DNA of 64,000 bases from Sympetrum striolatum (GCA_947579665.1 OX388345.1:69307454-69371453); one strand, 5' to 3'. Counted from the first letter of the stretch, positions 46,520-58,589 are shown. Notes: a model not told the origin generated them from the letters alone. Numbers and translations are program-made.

Positions 46520-47521
46520 CCGTATTTTACGGACTATAAGACGCACCCTTATTTATAAGCAATTTAAAAAATAACATTTTTACCATTCTTATTACTGGAT
46601 TGCAAAAACAAAATAAAAAAATCTGATGTGGCCAACACATGACTTTCTCCATATTTATTGAAAACAGAAGCCTATGCTGGTAATATAAAAATAATTCCAA
46701 AACAATGAGTGTTACAGGACGATGTTTCATACAAAAGTTGTAGTAAAAAACATTATCTATAACTTTGGTACAAAATTGTATATACGTACATTGCATTCTG
46801 ACAGAGATATGAATGAAAAACTTCCATTTCTGGATAAACAACAACTTCCGGTTAACCATTATTCAAGAATAACTCCTAAAAAATCAGTGTTACGAAGAAA
46901 TGTTTCATACAAAAGTTGTAGTAAAGTACATTATCTATAACTTTTGTATGTAATTGTACATACCTACATTGCATTCTGACAGAGATATTAAAGAAACAAA
47001 ACTTTGTTCCGGTTAAACCGGAACTTCCGGTTAAGCGATATTCATCAAAAACTAAAAAAACTTTTGGCATTGGTATGAAAATACTAAATATGAAGTTTAG
47101 AAATGATCGGATAATTACTTTTTAAGATAGAGTGCACACAAACTTTTACCACAGACAAACACACAGACACATACACACAGACACACAGTCAGACATGTTC
47201 GGGAAAATAGCAAAAACGAGCTCTATGGGCCCCAAAACATCTATTTTCGTCGAAATCAGGTGGTCGAATTTTTTTGCGAATACAATACTTGCCCTATACT
47301 ACGTATAGGGAGAAAGTAAAAATATTAGTTTATAAAACCGAACTGACCTTTAAAATCCCTGAAAATCGTCATCTGTACTTTGTTCTGCTTCAGATAGAGA
47401 TAGATTTCCCGCGGCATCGAATATATGGTTATTTTTATATTAATTTCGAGTAGAAGACGCACCTGAATTTTGGAGGCAATTTTTTAAAGAAAAAAGTGCA
47501 TCTTATATTCTTAAAATATGG
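46520..47521. mobile_element. 1.0 kb TIR element with TA flanks
   Basis: The left end CCGTATTTTACGGACTATAA and the reverse complement of the right end (CCATATTTTAAGAATATAAG) form terminal inverted repeats over about 28 bases (GACGCAC / GATGCAC follows). TA flanks both ends (46518-46519, 47522-47523), as for Tc1/mariner-type elements. No transposase is present. Inside are two copies of a block of about 178 bp (TTTCATACAAAAGTTGTAG at 46725 and 46903; TACATTGCATTCTGACAGAG at 46787 and 46965) and a CA-rich stretch near 47157-47187. Confidence 0.75.
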
Positions 47522-47599
47522 TAGTTTCTTAAAACTAAATAGCATGTAGTTTGTATTCGTATTGAATTAAACAATTGAAATTGAGGGAAAAAATGTAAC

Positions 47600-48180
47600 A
47601 CGCATATTTATTTTGTTATTAACAACTTGGAGCATCGATCCCTCAAAACAGTCCACACCGGCAATTCAGATTTATGCACCGTCGTTCTCCACGTGCTCCA
47701 AGACCACTCCGCAATAACGCTCTCAGTTGGCGCGGAATAGAAAATTCGATTACTTAAAAACCACTCCTTGAGCAGCAGTATCACTTTGTTTTCAGTCGCG
47801 GACGGAGACGTCTCCACAATCGTCCTTATTCCTCTTTTTCCGTCTGAAAGCCGTGTCTTTCCAAAGGGATGGAAGCGTTTGACGGGAAGAAAGAGACGGG
47901 CATTGATTGGAGGAAGGGGCGCTAAGCGGATGAAGGGGAATATATTGCAAAAGGTGGTGGTAAAAGGGGTTGAGAGCAAAGAGGGAAAGTACCGCCTCAA
48001 AGGGAGAGGAAGGAGTGAGGATGACTCTCGCCCCGACGCGAATTCGGACCGTATTACAACTTTAGTTGTCCGCGTACGGCTTCCCTTTGATTTACCGCCT
48101 ATGTGACGTGTGTCTGATTGATTTGGCGGTAAAAATAAGCTCCATCGTGGGCTCTATTTTTGTCCCCGGGATGGATTCAA
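47600..48180. other. GC/CpG-rich island 4
   Basis: A less AT-rich segment with opposed frames (130 codons minus, 112 plus). A further plus frame at 48171 begins MDSMDYLKRLFSEGREYART and runs into a hydrophobic stretch at about 48270-48335. None is recognised, and I do not claim a gene. Confidence 0.4.
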
Positions 48181-48464
48181 TGGACTACCTGAAACGTCTG
48201 TTCTCTGAGGGCCGAGAATATGCGCGGACTTGTTTGGATTTCCGGCAAAGGTTTTTCTGTATTCAGCCAACACATCTCTTGGCTATTTGTTTGTTTGCCA
48301 TCGCTTTATTTTGTGTTGTATACTTTTTTTCAATAGAATTAAGTCACCAAAAATTTTTGTATCACCCTAATGGTCTTATTAAAGTATTTCTCATATATTC
48401 AGTACCTCAAGGTGAAATGAAAATATTAAATATTACAAACCGATACAAGTTTTGTTATGAAATG

Positions 48465-48493
48465 ACCATGGTTTCGACTAATGGAGTCATCTT
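48465..48493 (-). ncRNA. Hammerhead-like motif (site d)
   Basis: The minus strand reads GATGACTCCATTAGTC, then GAAACCATGGTC. It shows a GACT/AGTC stem after the GATGA half-core, GAAAC, a short CC-AT-GG stem III and GTC. The leading CT of CTGATGA is replaced by AA. Confidence 0.35.
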
Positions 48494-48724
48494 CACCATG
48501 GTCGTTTCAAAATAAAATTTCTATTGGTTTGTAAGAGTTAATCTTTTCATTTGTTCCCGATGGAAACTTACCACGAAGGCAAGGCTCAAACAGTAAATTC
48601 TATTTCGTACTTTTCATTAGTATTGATTGAATTGCAGTATATGGCATTTGGAACCTAAAATTTTAAACATAAGAATCAACTTTTACTATCTTAATATTCT
48701 AGTTTTTTTATTTTACAATATAAT

Positions 48725-49095
48725 CCTAAGAACGACTGAATGTTTCCTTAATTTTTACTAATTTATAAACCCTGATTTCGTCATTAATATCTCCATTGTG
48801 GTTGCAAAACTGGCATTTTACTATATAAATTACTACTTCGCTGGCATTTGTATTTTTTATTCCCTGAATAGGTTTGTCGATATTCATTGAATACGTGCAG
48901 CTCAAATTTTCTGTAGCTGCATGAGTTTCCTCAATTCCTTGGCTGATATGTGCCACATCTTGCGAACTCCATAAAATTTGTGCTATTCAAATAATCGACT
49001 CATGTTTCTTAGGTTTTCTTTAGGTTTTCCTGAGTATTCACAATACTTTTCTCTTTACTGAGTAGAAAATATTTTTTCTTTGCATCAAACTACAT
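48725..49095. repeat. Dispersed repeat family R3, copy 2
   Basis: Collinear with 40080-40375: AACGACTGAATGTTTCCTTAA, GTTGCAAAACTGGCATTTTA, CTTCGCTGGCATTT, TTGCGAACTCCA, AGTAGAAAATATTTTTTCTT and GCATCAAACTA. It holds about 70 bp of extra sequence relative to copy 1. Confidence 0.8.
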
Positions 49096-49560
49096 TATTA
49101 TAGAAAACAACATTTTATACCTTTTCATTTAAAATCGGTACGGCTGAGCAAATTCTATAAGCCCAATTTAGCCGTTTTTGCCATTTAAATATTTATGTAA
49201 CTTAATAAAAGGATAATTTATGCAAATAAATAGAGCGAAACGGATATTATTTTCGATAAATGTTTAATTCTTTAAGTTACGGGATGCTGTCTAAGTTCTT
49301 CATTAACTCAGCATGTTTTTGAAAATTAATTGGCAGAAAGCTTTATTATTGATGGGAGTAAATGGTAGAATAACAAGTTTAAAATGGGTCTGTTAATTTC
49401 TTAATTCCTCATCAAAAATTCCCATTCTAGAATAAAATAACATCAAGTGCTTGCGGTGATGTCCTCACCTATCCTTTCCACAGTGATCAAAACTCTTCAC
49501 CACTTCCCCACATAACCCCCCCCCCTCCCATTCCTTCCTACATATATATATATATATTGC
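49096..49560. other. AT-rich spacer with simple repeats
   Basis: It contains a C run near 49517-49525 and a (TA)n run at 49543-49557. No gene is recognised. Confidence 0.5.
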
Positions 49561-49582
49561 TTTCTAATTTGTCTTTATTTAC

Positions 49583-49612
49583 CTGAGGACTCCATGAGTC
49601 GAAACCATAGTC
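49583..49612 (+). ncRNA. Hammerhead-like motif (site e)
   Basis: CTGAGGACTCCATGAGTC followed by GAAACCATAGTC: a CTGANGA core, a short hairpin, GAAAC, a small stem III and GTC. It resembles site d on the opposite strand and is followed by AATAAAACAATTCG near 49668. Confidence 0.4.
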
Positions 49613-51329
49613 CTATTCTAGTATAATATTCTGTGGTATTGTAAAAGTTGGTTTCACTTTTGTTCCTAATAAAACAATTCGAAAATGTACTCCCAAATTT
49701 AATAGAGGACTGCAATATTGGGAAATCATCTAGCTAAGATAATAAAAAGTTGTGAATAGTGACTTGTTGGATAGTACCAATTCAATTTTAAGAAAATTAT
49801 TTCCCCTAGGAAAAACGTTGACAACATTTTACCATGTAACTACATTTTTATCTTTCCTGAATCAAACAAGATATATGCCTAAATTCAAATAAAACGAAAT
49901 TAGTATCTATGTCCCTACATATAAAATGAATGAGGCCGTTTGAAGAGGATTATGACAATAAATCTATAACGTTTATAGAAATATCTTGATGGCATTGGAT
50001 TCAAATTAGACTGACCTTCTCATTCCTCACAAAATGTTGCTGTTTAATCAAAATAGCAACTCAATAAAATTCTTCTCAGTGATCACCTTAGACAAACATA
50101 ATATAAAAATAATTTTTAAAGATATTAAATGTTAAGAGCGTAACCCTGCCATAATTTCATTATGGCCCCTGGGAGGATTTCATAAAACTGAGAAAATCGT
50201 TGGATGTAACTGTCTTTGAGTATCAATCTATGTCATTATTTTCAATCGCCTTTTATTTTCTGCTATCAAATATAGGACCGTAATTATTTTTTCACACTTC
50301 GCTTTACATTGTACTTAATTTACTGTATCTCTTTTGATATCCCAACAGTTTTCTCATTTAATTACATCTGAAAAACTTTTCTCCTATTGCTATCATATTC
50401 TCTCACAACCTCAACTTTTGAAACCTTTTTGCTGATGTCTATTTTACTTTAAATTGTGAAATATTTAGACTGTTTACAAGGAATCAGTATTTTACTTCCT
50501 TTCTCAGTGTTCAAATTTCAGGATAAACAAACTCGGCTGTATTAAATTATTTTGGCCATTATTTGCGTTAGTATGTATCGAAATTTGTGTTACGATAAGG
50601 GATGGTAACAAAGGTCTTCACCTATCGAAAAATTATCTCAAATGTCCTGTTCCGATAAGATTTTACTATCCTCAAAAATCCGAAAACTATTGAATTCATA
50701 AGGCACATTAACATGGTGTCGAGGAATTGTCTGTGGATTATTGCTACCGGATTATATGTTAGATATTTTCAGTCTTTAACCTACTGCACTATTAGAAAAA
50801 CCGCCTACGGAAATATAGTGTTCTGTGACGACCTACTGCACTAAAAGAAAAACCCTTGACAGAAGCTCAACTGTTCGGTGACGACGTTCTTCACGCACAT
50901 GACCTAAGCTAATGGTATAAGACTAAAACTTATTCACGCATACGAAGAGTAGAATTACAATTTTAGAGTAGTATTTCTTAATTTAGACATCGAGAATTCA
51001 CGTTTAAGAAAGAAAAATCAGAAAAATGTAAGCGTAGATTAAACAGAAAGCTACAGCATTAGGACTATCGAATGTTACATGTCCAATACGATGAAAAGAT
51101 TTGAACGATTTTTTGTAAGAAAGTACCTATTTTAATATGGAGAAACTCCTTTTCTTTGAGAAAAATGTAGGAGATCTATTCAACTTATTCAAATCAAGAT
51201 ACAATTACGGCGCGATTTTATAGTCGATTAAAAATTATGATTTGTAAGATAGTACATATTCTAATTGGAGGAACTTCTTTTCTCTGGGAAAATGTAGGCA
51301 ATGAACTTATTAAAATTAAGATACAAATT
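49613..51329. other. AT-rich spacer without recognised gene
   Basis: No coding exon is recognised. Small direct repeats are visible: GACCTACTGCACTA.. near 50829 resembles ACCTACTGCACTATTAG near 50779, and a GTAGGAGATC / GTAGGCAATG block with TATAGTCGATTA / TTAGTCGATTAG near 51167-51355. Confidence 0.4.
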
Positions 51330-53245
51330 CTGCGCGATGTTTTAGTCGATTAGAAATGAGTTTCTCACGAGGAGGAGGCTTTTTGGAAAATTCCTCGGCA
51401 AGGCCACCAAAATGATTTTAGTACTCAGAATGTTTCGGATCCTTAGAGAGGTCCGCAAGACACCCGAAACACACTCAGAGTCGTGGAACCCGAAAGAGAA
51501 GCAAAGGTACGGATAAAGAGGGAACCGCGCGCTTTTTTCAAATAAGGTGAGCTGAAAAAACAGGAGCGAAAAAATACCAGCTTCGGATGGCGAAGGAGAG
51601 AAAACATTAAAAAAGAAGGCACGGGAAAGAGTCTTAGATGTCAGATGAGCGGCCTAAAAGGAGACCGGGTGGCAAAGTAGGAAATGTGAAGCGAGGGAGG
51701 GCTACCCTGTGGCCGAGAGGGTGTTATTGTAGAGAGGCAAGACGGGGGAAGGGGAACAATGGGCCATGTGGGGGTGGGCAAGGTTGGGAACACCATGGAC
51801 AGCAACGAAGGGGGAATAAAAGTCCAGGGAAGGATGGCCCACGATGGTCATGCATGGACCGGAGTCCCGAGTCCAAATCGCCAGCCTGGAATCCCTGGGA
51901 AGGGACTGGATGACGAGGGGGCACGGGGGAGAAGAGCGGGTACGGTGCGAAGCAGGCCAGGTCGGAGGCAGAGTGGGACGGAGGCAGGATCAATACAACG
52001 GAGCGAAAGTAGGCAGCAGCCCCACCAGCTGCTGGTGAGAAGGCCGGGATGGGAAGAGGGAGATGAGGGGGAGGCGCGAAGGGTGTCGGGTGGGGGGGCG
52101 AGAGAAAGATAGAGTGTTAAGAGAAGGGCGGAGAGGCGGGGGGAGGTTGGGCCCGGGAGGTACCCGCGGGGTAGGCGGCGATGGAGCATTCCCCGGTGAG
52201 GTGAGGGGGGAGGCGGGGAAGAAGTCCCGGGAACAGAGAGTGCGCAGAGCGAGTGAGGAACGGGTTGGGGGGAGGGGCTCCGCCCTCTCCGTCCTCCCAT
52301 ACAACCTTCTGCAAATTCTCCCTCCACCAACCCGGAGGGTCATGGGGAGGCGAGAGGAGAGGGTTATGAGAGAGGTTTCGCAGAAAGGGGGGTGGAGCGA
52401 GAGGGGGGGGCGTTAGGGATATCGGGGGTCTACGGAGGAGAGGCAGTCGTGAAAACGCGTGAGAGAGGGTGGTGTGGCTTGAAGGGGGTCGCTACCAGGG
52501 AGGGAGAGAGAGGAAATATTGGGGAGAAGGGGAGAGCGCGAAGAAAGGCCGCGGCCGCCGTACTGAGGCTAGAGAGGTCACCACAAGCTCCCGTCGCTAA
52601 GAGAAGGTTTCCCTCCTCTCCGTGGAACCTCGGGGTTTGGAGGATGTGAAAAAGGATCCGCATCGCCCTCCGTTCTGCAAGAAGCCCTCCGTGGTCCCTT
52701 CCGACCGATAGGGGAACAGATTTCGTCGCCATCCATCTCTTTCTCCCTCCGGATGAGTTGGGCGCGGCGGCATGGGACAGAGGTGCGGCGTTGGAGGACG
52801 ACCGGGGTGGGAAGGGCGGGTGAAGAAGTGCGGAGCGGGCCCTCCGAGTAGGATGCGAGCGGTGAGGCCGCGGAGACCGGCGGCCGGAGGCTCCGGTCCG
52901 GGAAGAGCAACGTCGTGTGAGTGAGGGAACGTTCCGGAGGTCCCGGAATCCTCTGCCGCTAAGGAAACTCCCCACCGAACCCCCCGCGGGGACCTGACCC
53001 GAGTCTGACCCCCTTTTCGAGGATCGCCCAAGGAGGACCTAAATGTGCGCCACGGAAGGTTCCGCCTGTGCCTGCGAAATGACGATTCGGTGAGACGAGT
53101 AGGGTACGTCGGTCTCGAAGGAGTCGCGACACCGACGTTAGTTTTTTTCCGTTCGCTCTTTAGTTTCGTTCGGTCGCTTCGACCTCCCGGGGAGGATAGC
53201 TTTGGGAAGGCGACCTTCCGGGTGCAGCGAGATTCCATCTCGAAG
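51330..53245. promoter_or_regulatory. Large GC/CpG-rich island 5
   Basis: About 1.9 kb of strongly GC-rich sequence, purine-rich (G/A) on the plus strand from 51640 to 52560, then CpG-rich to 53245. Long overlapping frames on both strands (up to 286 codons) are expected from the base composition; their Arg/Gly/Pro/Ser-rich translations show no domains. It is the most promoter-like island in the window and leads directly into the candidate exon at 53246. Confidence 0.45.
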
Positions 53246-53508
53246 ATGATGGAGAGGGAAGCTGAGGCCATGATGATGATGGCGAGGAGGGAGAGGCTGG
53301 GCGGGGAGGGGGTTGCGGAGACGAGGAGGTGGATGAGGCGGCCCGACGGCACGACCGGGGAAGAACGGAAGGCTTCAGGGCCCTCGGCGGGGAGACGGAG
53401 GCCCTCCGGTAGGGGAGGGCTCGGGACGAGGATGCTGGCCTGCCTTCTGGTGGCCATCGCGTTCCTCGACCCGCGGTTACTGAAGACTAAACACTTGGCA
53501 GCTGCTGC
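53246..53508 (+). CDS. Candidate first coding exon of a rightward gene (partial)
   Basis: A plus-strand frame from ATG at 53246 stays open for 87 codons to a good splice donor (GC|GTGAGT) after 53508, ending in phase 2. The translation starts MMEREAEAMMMMARRERLGG. It is Arg/Gly-rich, then has a short hydrophobic stretch MLACLLVAIAFL (an inner Met at 53431) and KTKHLAAAA. This would fit a type II signal anchor, or a signal peptide if translation begins at 53431. It lies at the right edge of the CpG island, as first exons often do. No downstream exon is recognised in the 10.5 kb to the window end, so the gene would have a long first intron. The family is not recognised. Open frames in GC-rich DNA are common, so chance is a serious alternative. 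Confidence 0.4.
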
Positions 53509-55300
53509 GTGAGTACATTATCTTATACGTGAAACGTGAATGTGAAATAAAAATGCCATCAATTGCGAGGAAACTTTGGGGTGTGGATCCCAAATTCTTT
53601 ACGTTTTGTCGTGGTAGTGATTAATGGCGAATTCTGCCGCAAAAGTGCGCCAAATTTTTGTAAGCTATGACGTCTAGGTATACATTTTTCATTTACAAAA
53701 ATCGCTAATCTAAGAAACTTCCATCACGCTTCGTACCACATGGATATCACATTTCAGACATACTTTACTAACGGTTCAAAGTTTCAACTTCCATTTTCCA
53801 CCAAAAAACAAAGTAAAGACGCCTGTTAACGAGGTTCTCGCCTCTATTTTTTAAGATATGCTTAAGCCATGCTCAAGTTAATGTTGCAAATCTTACATTA
53901 CAATGGCGGTCATGGATTAATTTGAATAGGGCTGCGTAAGGTTTGTGAAATGAAAATCGTTTTGATGGCGCTCTACGAGAATATTAGAGGTAAGAGACAA
54001 ACAAATGAATGTAGCAAAATAAATTTCCTTTCGTGCTACATTCCGATGAATCAACTCGAACGCGATTTCAATATGATTCTTCGATACAAATATAATAATC
54101 TAAGAAAGAAATAATTACAGAAAAACCTTATGAATACTTTCAATCAGGTATTGATTTGAGTATAGTATACAATATGTAGCATGAAAAAAGTAGAATCTAA
54201 AATGTACCAAACATTTTATTTGTTTATTTATCCTCGTAGTTGGTCCGATAGTTATACTTGAACAGACATTTCATAACTCATTGACAGGTATAGTGTACAA
54301 AATTCGTGGCAATATTAATAACAAAATGACCGTCAGAATATTGAAATAGTCCAAGATTGATTTCATTTTGGTAACATTAGAATAACACTTACAGGAAGAA
54401 GCAACATAGAATGTTCCGAAGGCTAACTCTCATGAAAATAAATTAATACTATGTATTCTAGGTTCTGAATTACCTGCTCGGCAGAAGGTAAGTCAGGAGT
54501 GAATAGGGTAGTGACCGCAAGCTATTAGACTGATTTTAGTGCTGAAAAATAATTTTCAAATAGAAAAATGCAATCACGGATGTTTATGATCCTGTGAATT
54601 AATTTTCTCCACTAGACTCAACATCAAATTTTCGGTGCAGATAACGCATTTGTGTACCTCAAAGAGCAGTGTAATTGACGCAGAAATATTTCGATGAATT
54701 TCATCGACGGAACATTTTTATGGATGCGTCAATTACTCAGAGTAAATTTGAAGATATCATTTCGTGCAACCCTCGAATAATTTGATGTTGAATATTGAAT
54801 GGACGAGCATGAATAGCTTTCCTTTCAAAATAATCATTCTTCTTTCACAGAGGACGTATCCAAACGAGAGAGCATTACCCCTCTGCATCAGCAGTTTGCG
54901 AAGTGCCTGAATATGGTAAACAAGTTTGTCCATTGCGTGTTGCCTCCGGAGCAGCTTATTAAAAATGTACACCGCGGGATGTTTGCGCGGGCTTGCTTAA
55001 AATGCAATAAATGCGCGTTCGTAATCAAGCAAAAACACCTAGTACATTTATACACGCGACAGATTAGCCGGGAGATGAAAATTATTCACGAAATGGGAGA
55101 GGCTGTGTTCGGGAAAAATTTCGGCTCTTGAATTTTTAATCTAAATGCTGCAAAATCGGGATCGGGAAAAATCGGAGCGTTCATCGACTCGGAAACCTTT
55201 ACGGAGCGAGACTTACTCGTGTAATCTCGGGACAATACACACGCACGTTTTATTATTGGGCGAAACTGGCACAAGAAAGTTCCATCTTCCACTTAACCCT
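53509..55300. other. AT-rich stretch, possibly intron
   Basis: No exon is recognised. 54740-55300 is less AT-rich and unique-looking (plus frame ending at 55131). It could be regulatory DNA or an unrecognised exon. Confidence 0.35.
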
Positions 55301-56345
55301 TAATCTCCTGATACATAGACATTGTCCTCATTTCAAGAAATTCACGATTTGTTGATAATGAATAGATGTTGTGCGATGTAGGGTTAGTATTATAGAAACC
55401 AGAGAATCTCGCATTTGAATCAAAATGTATTTATTTTTATTCTATAACCCTTTGTCCGGCGACTGCAGCATCAGCATCGATGAAGGGTCGTGAACCTTTC
55501 CAGAGAGTATTAACTGCGTTGAAAATTTTGCGTTTTTTATCATGACGCAATACATGTTGTACGGCGCAGAGACAGTTTTGTAAAAACCTGCGTGTCTAGC
55601 ATTTAATATCAAAATATTATTATTTTATAACCCTTTAATCGGCGTTGAAAATTTTGCGTCTTTTTATCATGACGCAATACATATTGTACGACGCAGAGAT
55701 AGTTTTGTAAAAACCTGCGTGTCTAGCATTTTAAATCAAAATATTATTATTTTATATCCCTTTAATCGGCGAGGTTTATTACAGTATCAGCATTGGTAAA
55801 GGGTTGCGAAAATTTGGTAACTTCCATGGACACGTAAAACCTTTCCAGAGAGAGTATTTATTTATTTATTCAAAGATTAAAATACAGTTTAGAGACCACT
55901 TAAAGTGAATACAAGCAAAAACCAGAGAGTATAAAAAAATCAAAACTGGAATTTTAAGTATTATCCGCGTTGTAATTTTATTCGATTATATCATCATCGT
56001 TATAAATTCGCGATTTGTTGATAATTAGTCAATAGATTGTGTACTACGTAGGGAGAAATTTAGTATTGGTGTAACTTGAGGATTTGAATTTCAAATCTAT
56101 ATATAGAAATAGATATATAAATTAATATACGAACAAATTTTAAATCTATACATAGGATCATTCCAACATCGGCATAGGTAAAAGGGTGAGAAAATTTGAA
56201 ACTTTTCATTTACTCGTAAACCTTTTTGGCACGAGGATCAACCGTGCTTTAAATTTCGCAATTATATCCTCATTGTTCAAAATTCGCGAGTTGTTGATAA
56301 TGAGTCAATAGATGCCATACGACGTAGAGCATCGAAAAAACCTGC
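55300..56345. repeat. Degenerate tandem array
   Basis: TTCRCGATTTGTTGATAATG and ATAGATG..GTACGACGTAG-like blocks recur near 55345, 56007 and 56283. A sharper direct duplication of 126 bp period (GTTGAAAATTTTGCGT at 55518 and 55644; CATGACGCAATACATRTTGT; AAAACCTGCGTGTCTAGCAT) lies inside. AACCTTTCCAGAGAG occurs near 55493 and 55841. About five diverged units are present. Confidence 0.75.
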
Positions 56346-58165
56346 GCGAAAATGTCGTGGAAAATGCGGGAGAGAGAAACGAGCGGAACGTGCTTATTAC
56401 GAGCAGAAAGAATGCAAAACCAGAGGTTTATCCGGCATCGAGTGGATTAAAAAAGCAATTAAAAGGCGGCTTAAACACCCCGAACCACCCCCACCGCTTT
56501 CGAACCCGCCCTTGCGGATTTTCCGGAAAAAATCTCCAAATATTAAAATTAGTCCGCGGTTGCATTCGGTGACTAAAGTAAATTCCGAGATGAAACGGGC
56601 CAGAGGCAATTATTTCGGCCAAGGATTATTACCGAAGGATGGTCGGCAGTGGGAGCGGAATTCAACGCGCATGAAATTAGATTCGGTGTAATTATTTTTA
56701 GGACCTCCTTTGAGGGATTCGGCTAATGAACTTTTTTCCTCTCTCGCGAAACAGAGGCTTAGCCTATCGACTTGGCTGATCAGATCCAATCAACTTGAGG
56801 CGGAACGAGATGAGAGAACATGAGCTTCGTTTAATGGGAAAATTGCCGGGATCAAATAACCATTCAGCCAGTTAAGGATTATCTTCGGGAATGCAAATAC
56901 GGGTCCGAGGGAGAAAAGGCCAAATATGCGGAGGAATTCAAACAGCAAAAATGTTTATCTAACGGAGGCGCCTGCGCACTTAGCACTTCCATCTTCTTGA
57001 GAGCCGTTTCGAGGAAAATAACGGAACTCGTTGTAACGTTTCGAAAGGAATTAAGAACTTTGTGTAAGCTGTTCTTGTTGTAGATTAATACCGCGATGGA
57101 TTTACATATTTCTTCGAGTTTGGGCAGAGTTGGGTCAATATAAAACAGACCGCTGAGGCGGAAGGACGTGAAAAAGTGATTGTGCACACGCTGACGTGTT
57201 GCATAAATATTTACGTGAGGTAATCAACAAGCAAAATTTTGTTTAGAATACAGCTCAAATGATTTGTGTAAATCCCATGTCACCAATATATTTTGCTTGC
57301 TGTTACTGATATATCTTGGTTTACGGTAATGCTAAGACGTTAATTTTGATCTTCTCATACATAACTACATACGCAATAATCGCGCTGACCCGCTTCGATG
57401 TAAACACACAAATCGACTGCCCATTCGGTAAATACTTCCAATCCTTTTATATCCTTATATAATCCTTTCCCTACAAATATTAAGGATTCATCAAGTATTA
57501 ATCTGATTATATCTTTTTCTAGACGACTAAACATTATAAAATTAAGATATTTGTAAGTGGCCCAATTCTATTTAAAACATATCTTAAACGATTTGGTTTC
57601 AGTCTTTTCTGGAAGTTACGTGTATCAGCAACTGACCCATCAGCTCTTTCAAAATAATCTCTTCTCTCAGATTACGAAATTAATCACTACCTTCCAATTT
57701 CATGTAATTCATTCTCCTTAGAATGCTTTAGAACGTTATTCATTCTTAAATATTTAGAATAATAATAAAATGGATTAAGTTCCTTAAATAACATACAAGA
57801 GAGTTTTGCTTTGCTAAAGTAGGGCAAAGGATCAAAGTTTATGTTGTTTTAAAGAAAAGGGGGGCGATGAACAGCAAAGCTAGGTATTGTAATATTACGA
57901 CAATAGCGACAATTGGAGTATTCAGTTCTTCTTTCCTATCGGAGAAATATTGCGTTTTACCACGAAGGATAAGAGGACGGGTGGAGAAAGCTTTAAAAAA
58001 ATTAGGATGTTTACATTGTTCAAGTTCTTAATTTCGTTACTAAATATAAATAACAGAACTAGTCGTGCATGAAACAAAATTGTAGTTATGGTAAATAATT
58101 GATATAATGAGGTTAGGTACGTGTAAAATGATACCCAAGGCGTTTAACTTTATGTGGAGAAAAAA
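56346..58165. other. Unique-looking stretch without recognised gene
   Basis: 56350-57190 is moderately GC-rich with clustered CpGs and opposed short frames, none recognised. 57190-58165 is AT-rich. The first part would fit conserved regulatory DNA, but this is only an impression. Confidence 0.35.
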
Positions 58166-58169
58166 AATT

Positions 58170-58262
58170 GAATGAATTCGACGCTGCCGGGACTTGAACC
58201 CAGATACTCTATCTACCGAATGGTAACTGCCTAATTTCACGACCACGAAATAAAGATCTTTC
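58170..58262 (-). repeat. tRNA-like SINE head, family alpha
   Basis: The minus strand has TGGTCGTGAAATTAGGCAGT, GGTAGATAGAGTATCTGGGT and TCAAGTCCCGGCAGCGTC, giving degenerate A and B boxes in tRNA order. A T-rich tail follows. Confidence 0.55.
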
Positions 58263-58589
58263 CTTTGATTCATGGGATTATAAACAGTTAATAAACCTTG
58301 GCAAACTAGTAATCTTTGAAAGAAAGATTAGAGGCCAGGATGTGATTGCTCGGTAAATTTTGGTAAAGTAAATTTGCGGAAGACGTAACTTATATTATAT
58401 TAGACGTATTATATATTATACTATCAGATAGTGGGTATAAATTAAGAAAAACTGATGCCAGGAAAAATCGTTTTTAAATCATTCCTTCCGCGAACGATAT
58501 GGGATAGTAACAAACTAAAGGAGAAGTTCAAAATCACAGTGTTTACACCCACATACGTTGAAGAGTGACTTGTGGGTATAAATGAAGAT

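Noticed and set aside
46527..46859. 110-codon minus-strand ORF.
   Set aside because: It lies inside the 1.0 kb TIR element and its translation follows the element's internal repeat, so it is not a separate gene.
52597..53457. 286-codon minus-strand ORF, the longest in the window.
   Set aside because: It overlaps equally long frames on both strands in CpG-rich DNA, has a low-complexity Arg/Pro/Ser translation and no domain. Low stop density explains it.
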